Assembly (NCBI GenBank): GCA_021294835.1
Contig: JAJTDF010000029.1
Coordinates: forward strand, 1-36,224
DNA from: Planctomycetaceae bacterium
Lineage (GTDB): Bacteria; Planctomycetota; Phycisphaerae; Phycisphaerales; UBA1924
DNA length: 36,224 nt
Direction: 5' to 3'
Positions 28,700 to 35,841 of the stretch are shown here, piece by piece. The stretch's first letter is position 1. Each line of letters starts with the position of its first letter. The notes under the pieces are model-generated. The model was not told the DNA's origin. It did no database searches and saw only the letters and a list, made by a program, of their open reading frames with translations. Both the position numbers and the translations under genes were made by a program.

Positions 28700-29764
28700 A
28701 TGATGCAGCGCTCGTTTGGTCGTCGCGCCTTCACCCTCATCGAAACCGGGGCCACCATCGGCACCCTCGCCGTGCTCACCGGCGTGCTGCTGCCCTCGCT
28801 GGGCAACGCCCGGCGTGCGGCCCAACTCGCCGCCGACAGCAACAACCTCCGCCAACTGCACGCCGCCGCGCAGAACTACGCCGCGGACTTCCAGAGCGCC
28901 GTGCCCACCTACTCATGGCGCGCCGGGGTCCGCAACCCCGGCCAGACGGGCCCCATCGTGCCCGGCACCAATGACGTAGCCGCAGCCGCCGCCCAGGCCA
29001 CCGAGATCATCCGCCGCTCTGGCCGCGACATCGCCCAGCCGGGCAATTGGATCCCCCACATCGACTTCTCGCACCTGGTCCTGCTGGAGTACATGGGCGA
29101 AAGCCTGCTCTCACCGCTCTCGGCCTCGCCTGGCGACCGCCTCCGCCTGAGTTGGCAGGCCGACCCAACCGCCGCCATCGCCCAACTCCGCACGTTCATC
29201 CCCAGTCGTGCGGATCTCTTGCCCTACTCCTCCTCTTACCAAATCCCGCCGACCTTCTACGCCCCGGACCGCGAGACCTTCAACAACTACATTCGCCAGA
29301 GCAGCACCTTCAGCCAGTACTTCGCCGTCGGCCGCCTCGGCGACCAGCGCTTCGACCAAGTACTCCACCCCTCACGCAAGGTCTACCTGCACGACACCGT
29401 CGAGCGGTTCTTCGGCCGAGCCCCCTCGCCCATGTGGTGGCGCTGGTCCCGCATCAACAGCATCATGGTCGATGGCTCGGTCCGCATCCTGCAAGGCCGC
29501 AACAGCCTGCAGCGGTTGCCCGGCTCCACCACCAACCGCCGCAACCCCGGCGCGTACTGGGGGGCGTCCGGGAGTTTCGTCGCCGCCGGCGTCAACTACA
29601 GCGGCTGGGATCCCCGCCTCGACCAACCGCCCGTCCCCGACACCCCTGACGGCAACATTGTCACCAACGGCATCTGGCGGTGGACCGCCGGCGGCAAGCA
29701 GGGCATCGATGTCGACGAGGTCAGCCCCTTCGCGACCCAGGTCACCGTCCCCGAGAACCACTGA
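28700..29764 (+). CDS. Prepilin-type leader protein, array member 4 (altered helix class)
   Basis: A 354-residue protein. AAGGGGAG lies before two adjacent ATGs at 28700 and 28703; the first is used here. The leader ends Arg-Ala before FTLIETGATIGTLAVLTGVL: the first five residues and Glu+5 are canonical, but the helix has Thr/Gly-rich substitutions instead of [13 protein letters not shown]. The body keeps family blocks: [79 protein letters not shown], and GKQGIDVDEVSPFATQVTVP. The C-terminal motif WSRINSIMVDGSVRI retains DG but has Arg where His is expected. It pairs with member 5 as a separate subfamily. Confidence 0.9.
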   Translation: MMQRSFGRRAFTLIETGATIGTLAVLTGVLLPSLGNARRAAQLAADSNNLRQLHAAAQNYAADFQSAVPTYSWRAGVRNPGQTGPIVPGTNDVAAAAAQATEIIRRSGRDIAQPGNWIPHIDFSHLVLLEYMGESLLSPLSASPGDRLRLSWQADPTAAIAQLRTFIPSRADLLPYSSSYQIPPTFYAPDRETFNNYIRQSSTFSQYFAVGRLGDQRFDQVLHPSRKVYLHDTVERFFGRAPSPMWWRWSRINSIMVDGSVRILQGRNSLQRLPGSTTNRRNPGAYWGASGSFVAAGVNYSGWDPRLDQPPVPDTPDGNIVTNGIWRWTAGGKQGIDVDEVSPFATQVTVPENH

Positions 29765-29795
29765 GCGGCCGCTCTCCCAACCCAAACCCACCCCC

Positions 29796-29827
29796 AACGC
29801 CCCGGCCAGCCCGGGGCGTTTTTCTTT
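29796..29827 (+). terminator. Rho-independent terminator after array member 4
   Basis: The same 10-bp stem as at 28576 (AACGCCCCGG with CCGGGGCGTT), the loop differing by one base, followed by a T-rich tract (TTTCTTT). Confidence 0.9.
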
Positions 29828-29960
29828 GCCGATTTCCCACGGGCGGCAACCGCCGCCGCCCCTGGTGCGTAAGGTGTTCCGCCGGCCGTTCGGCCGTTGT
29901 AGACGGGGGCGATCTTCTTCGCTGCCCGGGGTTCGTGTCCGCACAGTCTGGAGTCTCTGT

Positions 29961-31010
29961 ATGAACCGCCGTCGGTCGCTGCGCGCGTTCACCCTCATCG
30001 AAACCGGCGTCACCGTCGGCACCCTCGCCGTGCTCACCGGCGTGCTGCTGCCCGCACTGGGCAACGCCCGTCGCGCGGCCCAACTCTCCGCCGACAGCAA
30101 CAACATGCGCCAACTCCACGCCGCCGGGCAGAACTACGCCGTGGACTTCCAGAGCGCCGTGCCCACCTACTCATGGCGCGCTGGCGTGCGCAACCCCGGC
30201 CAGACCGGCGCCATCGTGCCCGGCACCGACGATGTCACTGCCGCAGCCGCCCAGGCCGGCGAGATTCTCCGGCGAAACGGTGTCAACTTCGCCACGCCCG
30301 GCTCGTGGATCCCCCACATCACCTACTCGCAGCTTGTGCTGCTTGAGTACATGGGCGAGAGCCTGCTGTCGCCGCTTTCAGTCTCGCCCCGCGACACCGC
30401 CATCATCAACGCCCGGGCCCTGCTGACCAGCGGCCAGCCGCCGACAAACAGCCGCCTGACAGCGTTCCCATTTCAAAGCTCGTACCAACTGCCGCCGGCG
30501 TTCTACGCCGCAGACCAGGCGTCGGGCACGCAGCGGATCGGACAGGGCGACACCCACAACTCGTACATCGCGACCGGCCGCATGGGTGGCCAGCGCTTCG
30601 ACCAAGTGCTCCACCCCTCCCGCAAGGTCTACCTCCACGACACCGTCGAACGCTACTTCGGCCGCGCCCCCTCGCCCATGTGGTGGTCCTTCTCACGCAT
30701 CAACAGCATCCTGGTCGACGGCTCAGTCCGCATCATGCAAGGACGCAACAGCCTGCAGCGGCTCCCCAATTCCACCACCAACCGCCGCAACCCCGGCGCA
30801 TACTGGCAGCCCAACGGCACCTTTGTCGCCGCGAGCATCGCCTACACCGGCTGGCGAAGGGAACTGGGCGAGTCGCCCGTTCCCAACTCCCCCAGTGGTG
30901 ACATCCTCACCAACGGCATCTACCGCTGGACCGCCGGCGGCAAGCAGGGCATCGATGTTGACGACGTCAGCCCCTTCGCCCGCGATGTGACCGTGCCCGC
31001 CGGCCACTGA
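29961..31010 (+). CDS. Prepilin-type leader protein, array member 5 (altered helix class)
   Basis: A 349-residue protein closely related to member 4. Leader MNRRRSLRA, then FTLIETGVTVGTLAVLTGVL. GGAG about eight bases before ATG 29961 fixes the start. It shares [77 protein letters not shown] and QGRNSLQRLPNSTTNRRNPG with member 4. It diverges in the central part (around residues 145-200), where the YAPDRE block of the others becomes YAADQASGTQ. The DG motif is SRINSILVDGSVRI, with Ser at the His position. It ends the array and converges with clpX. Confidence 0.9.
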   Translation: MNRRRSLRAFTLIETGVTVGTLAVLTGVLLPALGNARRAAQLSADSNNMRQLHAAGQNYAVDFQSAVPTYSWRAGVRNPGQTGAIVPGTDDVTAAAAQAGEILRRNGVNFATPGSWIPHITYSQLVLLEYMGESLLSPLSVSPRDTAIINARALLTSGQPPTNSRLTAFPFQSSYQLPPAFYAADQASGTQRIGQGDTHNSYIATGRMGGQRFDQVLHPSRKVYLHDTVERYFGRAPSPMWWSFSRINSILVDGSVRIMQGRNSLQRLPNSTTNRRNPGAYWQPNGTFVAASIAYTGWRRELGESPVPNSPSGDILTNGIYRWTAGGKQGIDVDDVSPFARDVTVPAGH

Positions 31011-31054
31011 TCACCAGCACCCCTCCACACCCACACCCACCCGCCCAAACACAA

Positions 31055-31084
31055 CGACCCCGAGAGCCGTCGCTCCCGGGGTCG
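31055..31084. terminator. Hairpin between array member 5 and clpX
   Basis: An 8-bp outer stem (31055-31062 with 31077-31084) encloses a 4-bp inner stem (GAGC/GCTC) after one mismatch. It sits between two convergent genes and could terminate both; there is no long T tract. Confidence 0.6.
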
Positions 31085-31135
31085 CTGTTCGTGTACTCCA
31101 AATCACTCCCCCCGACCCCCCGACCCCCCCGCCGC

Positions 31136-32437
31136 TTACGCCGTCTCCTTGCGCTTCACCCGCAGGTCCGCCAGTTTGGGCTTGCCCGCCACGTCGCGCT
31201 CGTCGATCACGTACTCGGCGTTCTTGCTGTCACTCTCGGGCAGTTCGTACATCAGCCCGAGCATGATCTCTTCCATCACCGCGCGAAGGCCGCGGGCGCC
31301 GGTCTGCCGTTTCAGGGCCTTCTCGGCAATCGCCTTGAGCGCCCCGTCGGTGAACCGCAGCGCTGCGCCCTCAACCTTGAACAGGTGCTGGTACTGCTTC
31401 ACCAGCGCGTTCTTCGGCTCAGTCAGCACGTGCATCATCGTGTCCAGCGTCATCGGCATCAGCGGTGCGATCACCGGCAGACGGCCGACGAACTCCGGGA
31501 TCATCCCGAACTCCACCAGGTCATCCGGCTGCGCCTGCAGCAGAATCGCGCCCGCCTCCTGCACCTCATCGGCCTCCGTCCGCAGGTCGGTAAAGCCGAT
31601 GCGCGCCTTGCCGATCCGCCGGCGGATGATGTCCTCAAGCCCCACAAAGGTGCCGCCGCAGATGAACAGCACGTTGGTGGTGTCAAGCTGAATGTACTGC
31701 TGCTCGGGGTGCTTGCGGCCGCCCTGGGGCGGCACGTTGGCCACCGTGCCCTCGAGCATCTTCAGCAGCGCCTGCTGCACGCCCTCGCCCGAAACGTCCC
31801 GCGTGATCGAGACGTTGCTGGAGGTCTTGCCGATCTTGTCGATCTCGTCGATGTAGATGATCCCGCGCTGCGCCGCCTCGATGTCAAAGTCGGCGTTCTG
31901 CAGCAGCTTCAGCAGCAGGTTCTCCACGTCCTCGCCCACATAGCCGGCCTCGGTCAGCGTGGTCGCGTCGCCGATGGCGAACGGCACCTTGAGGATCCGC
32001 GCCAGCGTCCGCGCCAGCAGCGTCTTGCCGCTGCCCGTCGGCCCGATCAGCAGGATGTTGGACTTGTCCAGCTCCACCCCCGTCTCGTCCTTGTCGTGCA
32101 GCAGCCGCTTGTAGTGCGCGTACACCGCCACCGCCAGCGCCCGCTTGGCCGTGTGCTGCCCGATCACGTACTGATCCAGGAACTCCTTGATCTGCCGCGG
32201 GGTCGGCAGATCGCCCAGCAGCGGGCCCGCCGCCGGCATCTTCCGCCGCTCCTGCTTGAAGATGTTCTGGCACAGGTCCGTGCAGTGCGAGCAGATGTAC
32301 ACGTCGTTGGGGCCTTCGACCATCGGGCCCACTTCGCGGCTGGTCTTGCCGCAGAACGAGCAGGTCGTCAGCCGACGGCCCTTGAAGCCGCCCTTGTCCT
32401 GATCTGTGCCGGGCGGAGTGTTCGACGAGTTGGCCAT
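31136..32437 (-). CDS. clpX: ATP-dependent Clp protease ATP-binding subunit ClpX
   Basis: A 433-residue AAA+ unfoldase that recognises tagged proteins and feeds them into ClpP. The N-terminal zinc domain has Cys26, Cys29, Cys49 and Cys52. Walker A GPTGSGKT is at 132-139, the pore loop GYVGED at 165-170, Walker B IIYIDEID at 193-200, then a ClpP-docking IGF loop (KARIGF), and a sensor-2 motif [11 protein letters not shown]. All key residues are present and the length is normal. clpP is not in the window. The 237 bases upstream, before the next gene's stop, should carry its promoter; I could not identify it with confidence. Confidence 0.97.
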   Translation of the reverse strand: MANSSNTPPGTDQDKGGFKGRRLTTCSFCGKTSREVGPMVEGPNDVYICSHCTDLCQNIFKQERRKMPAAGPLLGDLPTPRQIKEFLDQYVIGQHTAKRALAVAVYAHYKRLLHDKDETGVELDKSNILLIGPTGSGKTLLARTLARILKVPFAIGDATTLTEAGYVGEDVENLLLKLLQNADFDIEAAQRGIIYIDEIDKIGKTSSNVSITRDVSGEGVQQALLKMLEGTVANVPPQGGRKHPEQQYIQLDTTNVLFICGGTFVGLEDIIRRRIGKARIGFTDLRTEADEVQEAGAILLQAQPDDLVEFGMIPEFVGRLPVIAPLMPMTLDTMMHVLTEPKNALVKQYQHLFKVEGAALRFTDGALKAIAEKALKRQTGARGLRAVMEEIMLGLMYELPESDSKNAEYVIDERDVAGKPKLADLRVKRKETA

Positions 32438-32674
32438 GGAGGGGTGTGCCTCTTGGGAGGGTGTTGAGGCGCAAACCGGGGTCGCATGGCCCGAGAGCCC
32501 GCGGCACGATCAGCGCTGGGGTGATCGCCCGGTGACGCTGCGCAGCGCCCGCGATCACTCCCAGTGTCAGTGTATCGACCGAAGGCCCCCACGGCTGGAA
32601 GGCGAACACTCCATCGCACGCCTCACCCGTTCCTGCGCAGGCTTTCCACACCCTCCCCACCGTCCGCCACCGCG

Positions 32675-33151
32675 TCAGCCCTCGCCGGACCGTTCCTGCC
32701 GCCCCTGCATCCCTGACGCACCCCGTCCCGCATTGTCGGGGACTTTTCCTGCCGCCGACACCTGCCCGTTCACCCGCCCACTCACCCGCCCGCCCGCTGC
32801 CCGCGGACCGCCGCCGCTCCCAACCGCTCTGGCCGAAACTTGCGCCTTCACCTTCCCCGCCAGCCTCGCCTTGGTCTCTTGGTACTCCGCTTCGGTTATC
32901 CGGCCGCTGTCGCGCAGCGCCCGCAGCCCGTCCATCAGCCCCGCTGCGTTCTCCGCCCCGCTCCGCGAGCCCCCCAGCATCTTCTTGCGCACCGCCACCA
33001 CCGCCACCGCCAGCAGCATCAGCGCCACCACCATCAGCATCGCCAGCACAAACACCCGCGTGCCGCCGCCCGCGTTCCCCTGCGCCGCCACCGCTGGCAG
33101 CAGCGTCCCCGGCACGTTGAACAGCGTCGTCAGCATCATCATCGCCCGCAT
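32675..33151 (-). CDS. Small membrane protein with SHOCT-like domain
   Basis: A 158-residue protein. ATG at 33151 is supported by GGGGAGG just upstream; an in-frame GTG at 33169 would add six residues and include that site. A signal-like or first hydrophobic segment at residues 3-23 is followed by a clear membrane helix at about 33-54 (VFVLAMLMVVALMLLAVAVV). Residues 72-97 (LMDGLRALRDSGRITEAEYQ) match the short SHOCT pattern, often at the ends of membrane or oligomerising proteins. The tail is Gly/Ala/Arg-rich and disordered. Function unknown. Confidence 0.75.
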   Translation of the reverse strand: MRAMMMLTTLFNVPGTLLPAVAAQGNAGGGTRVFVLAMLMVVALMLLAVAVVAVRKKMLGGSRSGAENAAGLMDGLRALRDSGRITEAEYQETKARLAGKVKAQVSARAVGSGGGPRAAGGRVSGRVNGQVSAAGKVPDNAGRGASGMQGRQERSGEG

Positions 33152-33208
33152 CCCCTGCCTCCCCCACACACCGTCTATCGGCCCGCCAGGGCCGGCTTCA
33201 CCTGCACA

Positions 33209-33967
33209 TCAGCCGTCGCTGTTGCCCGAGGCGATCGCATCCCGCAGCGGCACCAGCAGGTTCGGCACCAGCCGGTGCGCCAGCAGGTCCTCGCCACGCT
33301 GCGCCAGCCCGGTGAGAATCTCCGGCAGTTCCTTGATGTCCTTCACCTCGCCGTACTTGCGCAACGCCAGAATCACGCTGATCGGCTCCGGCGGCCCGCC
33401 ATCGGCCGGCTTGCCCGCTCGCGAACCCGGCCGCGTCTTCACCTCCACCTGCGCCTGCAGGTCCCCCGCTTCATTCAGCGCCATCGTCAGCAGCGGCTGG
33501 CAATCCAAGGGCACCGCCCCGCGCACATCCAGCATCCCCGCCAACGGCGAGCCCGACATCAGCGCGTCAAACACGATCGCGTCGTGGTTCCCCGACGCCT
33601 GCATGTCAAACCCGTACATCAGTTCCACAAAGTCCACGTCCAGCGGGCTGATGGACAGGAAAAACGGCGTCAACTCCAGCACCGTCTTGTGCATCTTGTA
33701 CGCCTTGGCCGGCGTCGGCGGGTTCATCCAGCCCGATCGCACGCTCGTCCGCCGCAGCCCCACCATCTGCTGGCTGCCCCCCGCCGGGTCGCTCTCAAGC
33801 ACCAGTTCCGCCTTGCCCCGCCGGAAGCGGTCCATCGTCGGGTACTCCCGGCGCATGCGGTCAAACACGCCCAGAAGCGTCTCCCGGTTGCTGGGCAGAT
33901 CCATCTTCACCTGCAACTGGTGGTCAATGTAGAAATCGGTCGACAATGCGCCGAAAGACTCGCCCAT
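33209..33967 (-). CDS. Conserved soluble protein of unknown function
   Basis: A 252-residue protein without signal peptide or membrane segment. It begins MGESFGALSTDFYIDHQLQV and continues with LPSNRETLLGVFDRMRREYP, RRTSVRSGWMNP, HKTVLELTPFFLSISPLDVD and FVELMYGFDMQASGNHDAIV. These dense, charged and aromatic motifs look like a well-conserved globular protein, but I do not recognise a family. ATG at 33967 lies about ten bases after GGAG. It is followed after 57 bases by the SHOCT-like gene on the same strand, with clpX beyond; whether they share a transcript is unclear. Confidence 0.72.
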   Translation of the reverse strand: MGESFGALSTDFYIDHQLQVKMDLPSNRETLLGVFDRMRREYPTMDRFRRGKAELVLESDPAGGSQQMVGLRRTSVRSGWMNPPTPAKAYKMHKTVLELTPFFLSISPLDVDFVELMYGFDMQASGNHDAIVFDALMSGSPLAGMLDVRGAVPLDCQPLLTMALNEAGDLQAQVEVKTRPGSRAGKPADGGPPEPISVILALRKYGEVKDIKELPEILTGLAQRGEDLLAHRLVPNLLVPLRDAIASGNSDG

Positions 33968-34097
33968 ATGGCCGCGGCTCCATCTCCCGCCCGTCGCCGC
34001 CCTGCTCGGCGTGTGAACTCATCCAGACGCAAAGCCGAGGCGAGTCGGGCCGAGATTCTAGGAAACATCCACCATCCAGCCGACGTTCTCACTGCAT

Positions 34098-34496
34098 ATG
34101 CCCATCCGTACCCCGATCATCTCCCGTTCCCTGCTCTTGACCGTCCTCGCCGCCCCGCTGGCCGGCTGCCAAGCCTCGGCCCCGGCAAAGTCCGAAAACA
34201 CCGGCCCGGCAGCCACGCAGCCCGCCCCCGCGGCCGCCCCCACACCCACTTTGGCCGGCGCCCGCGTCAGCCCCGCCACCGGTGACGGCGCCCTCCGCGT
34301 CGCCAACCTCCGCTGCCCGGTCATGCCCGAGCACGCCATCCGCAACGGCCGCGCGATCGAGCCACTCACCGCCGAGCACAACGGCCGAACCATCGGCTTC
34401 TGCTGCGCCGACTGCGTCGACCTCTGGCGCTCGCTCAGCCCGGCCGATCGCGACGCCGCCCTGGCCCTCCCCGGCGTGATGCCCGCCTCGCGCTGA
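34098..34496 (+). CDS. Lipoprotein with YHS-like metal-binding motif
   Basis: A 132-residue exported lipoprotein. The signal sequence ends in a lipobox Leu21-Ala-Gly-Cys24, so Cys24 should be lipidated; a Pro/Ala linker follows. The C-terminal domain has CPVM at about residues 74-77 and GRTIGFCCADCVDLW, the Cys arrangement of YHS/TRASH-like domains that bind heavy metals such as copper. A role in metal sensing or handling in the periplasm is inferred. ATG at 34098 has no clear Shine-Dalgarno. It converges with the HAD phosphatase gene, 30 bases between stops. Confidence 0.8.
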   Translation: MPIRTPIISRSLLLTVLAAPLAGCQASAPAKSENTGPAATQPAPAAAPTPTLAGARVSPATGDGALRVANLRCPVMPEHAIRNGRAIEPLTAEHNGRTIGFCCADCVDLWRSLSPADRDAALALPGVMPASR

Positions 34497-34526
34497 CCGT
34501 TCACACCGCCCCCGCTTGGGCCGCGT

Positions 34527-35240
34527 TCAGCCCAGCAGCCACCGCATGATCGCGTCGGTGTCGGCCAGGTCGTGCACGGCCCAATCCGCCCCTGAATCCG
34601 CCAGTTCATGCACGCTGTTCCACCCCGTCGCCACCCCCAGCGTGCGGAAGCCATTCACGCGTCCGCACCGCACATCATGGGGCGTGTCGCCGATCACCAC
34701 CGTGCGCTGCGCCGGCACCGCCGGCCGCCCCGAGGCATGGTGCCGCTGCATCGCCACCTTGGGCAAGTCGTCCCGCGTCGGGGGCGAACTGGGCGATTCA
34801 TCGCCCCACGCCGCCACCGCAAACCACTCCGGCTCGATGCCGCACGCCCGCAGTTTCTCCTGCCCGGTCTCCGCGTAGTTCCCCGTCACCAGCCCCAGCG
34901 TCACCGCGTGCTCCTGCTGCCGCAGCGCCTCCAGCAACGCCGGCACCCCCGGCAGAGCCGTCGCCTGGGCCCGGTTCTCCTGAAGGTGCTCCACCAGTTT
35001 GGCGTGGTACCGGGCCCGAAACGTCCGCAGCATGCCCTCGTCCGGGGCGTGCCCGGCCCGGGCGAACATCTCCGGCACGATCAACGCATCCAGCCGCCCG
35101 GCGAAGGCGATGCCCTCGGCCGAGAAACCCTCCCCGACCAATTCCCTACCAGCCTTCACCATGGCCGCGATGCCCGCGCCGCCGGTCTTCACCAGCGTGG
35201 CATCGATGTCAAAGAGAATGAGCGTGTGAGGGTTCGTCAT
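34527..35240 (-). CDS. HAD-superfamily phosphatase
   Basis: A 237-residue cytosolic hydrolase of the phosphoglycolate-phosphatase-like group. The nucleophile Asp11 and acid/base Asp13 are in LFDIDATLV (Ala replaces the common Gly after the second Asp), the helical cap runs about 20-95, the motif II Thr is in LGLVTGNY, the Lys in LPKVAM, and the acidic motif in VVIGDTPHDV. All four HAD motifs are present, so it should be active; the substrate is unknown. ATG at 35240 (MTNPHTLILF) is preferred over a non-ATG opening at 35261. It starts four bases after the acylphosphatase stop, so the two are likely co-transcribed. Confidence 0.9.
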   Translation of the reverse strand: MTNPHTLILFDIDATLVKTGGAGIAAMVKAGRELVGEGFSAEGIAFAGRLDALIVPEMFARAGHAPDEGMLRTFRARYHAKLVEHLQENRAQATALPGVPALLEALRQQEHAVTLGLVTGNYAETGQEKLRACGIEPEWFAVAAWGDESPSSPPTRDDLPKVAMQRHHASGRPAVPAQRTVVIGDTPHDVRCGRVNGFRTLGVATGWNSVHELADSGADWAVHDLADTDAIMRWLLG

Positions 35241-35244
35241 GGTG

Positions 35245-35511
35245 TTATCGGACAATATCAAAGCCCGTCAAGGTTGGGTCCTCCACCAGCACCGCCCGGT
35301 CCATCGAGCGGATGAACCCGCGACGGGATTCAGCCAACTCGGCCAGACACCCCTCCACCACCTCCGCAGCCCCCTGCAGTTCCGCCGTCACCGAGCCATC
35401 GGGCTCATTTCGAACCCACCCAAAAAGGGCGTATCTTGACGCGCATTCGCGCACGGTGGCACGAAAGCCCACCCCCTGAACGCGGCCCACAAAGCTCACG
35501 CGAACGCGCAT
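35245..35511 (-). CDS. Acylphosphatase
   Basis: An 88-residue protein of the acylphosphatase family, which hydrolyses carboxyl-phosphate bonds. The catalytic Arg17 in GRVQGVGFR and Asn35 in GWVRNEPDGSV are both at the expected positions, and the length is typical. It lies just upstream of the HAD phosphatase, making a small two-phosphatase unit. ATG at 35511. Confidence 0.94.
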   Translation of the reverse strand: MRVRVSFVGRVQGVGFRATVRECASRYALFGWVRNEPDGSVTAELQGAAEVVEGCLAELAESRRGFIRSMDRAVLVEDPTLTGFDIVR

Positions 35512-35841
35512 GTCGCAGATTCCTCAACAAATGTGTCAGCAACGGCCGGTTTTCTCGCTTTTACCTCTGGGCACGCAGCAGGCTAAGCCGCCCGCCGTGC
35601 ATGGGTTGGCTCCGGAGACGTCCAGCTTCCGTACGCACTCTGTTCGGATACCTGATGTCGACCGCAAACTCTGGTGAGGAGCGAGCAGGTGATCGTGGCA
35701 CCGTCCCCAATCCCGACTATGTTGTCTGAGCAGTCGGGAGCGGCAAGCGGTCTTCGCTTGCTGTCCGTTGGGCATGTCCGCACCGGGAGGACTCCCGGGG
35801 CGAACGCCGCGACCGGCCGCATCACGTTCGGGACCACTCCT
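35512..35841. other. Divergent intergenic region before dnaG
   Basis: About 330 bases between acyP and the preferred dnaG start. It is less GC-rich in its first half. It includes a small hairpin at 35743-35761 (GCAAGCG with CGCTTGC, five-base loop). An in-frame ATG at 35719 would extend dnaG by 41 residues; that extension has no resemblance to a primase. Confidence 0.55.

Noticed and set aside
28576..29827. Repeated hairpins as a CRISPR array or mobile-element ends
   Set aside because: There are only two copies, each directly after a stop codon and followed by a T-rich tract, as expected of terminators.
24676..31010. The pseudopilin array as a complete type IV pilus or type II secretion operon
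   Set aside because: No ATPase, platform protein, secretin or prepilin peptidase is encoded in the window; only leader proteins are present.
31884..33167. 427-codon minus-strand frame overlapping clpX and the SHOCT-like gene
   Set aside because: It runs out of frame with both real genes and has a Gly/Ala/Arg shadow composition.
35436..35729. 97-codon plus-strand frame between acyP and dnaG
   Set aside because: It overlaps acyP antisense, has no Shine-Dalgarno and no recognisable motif.
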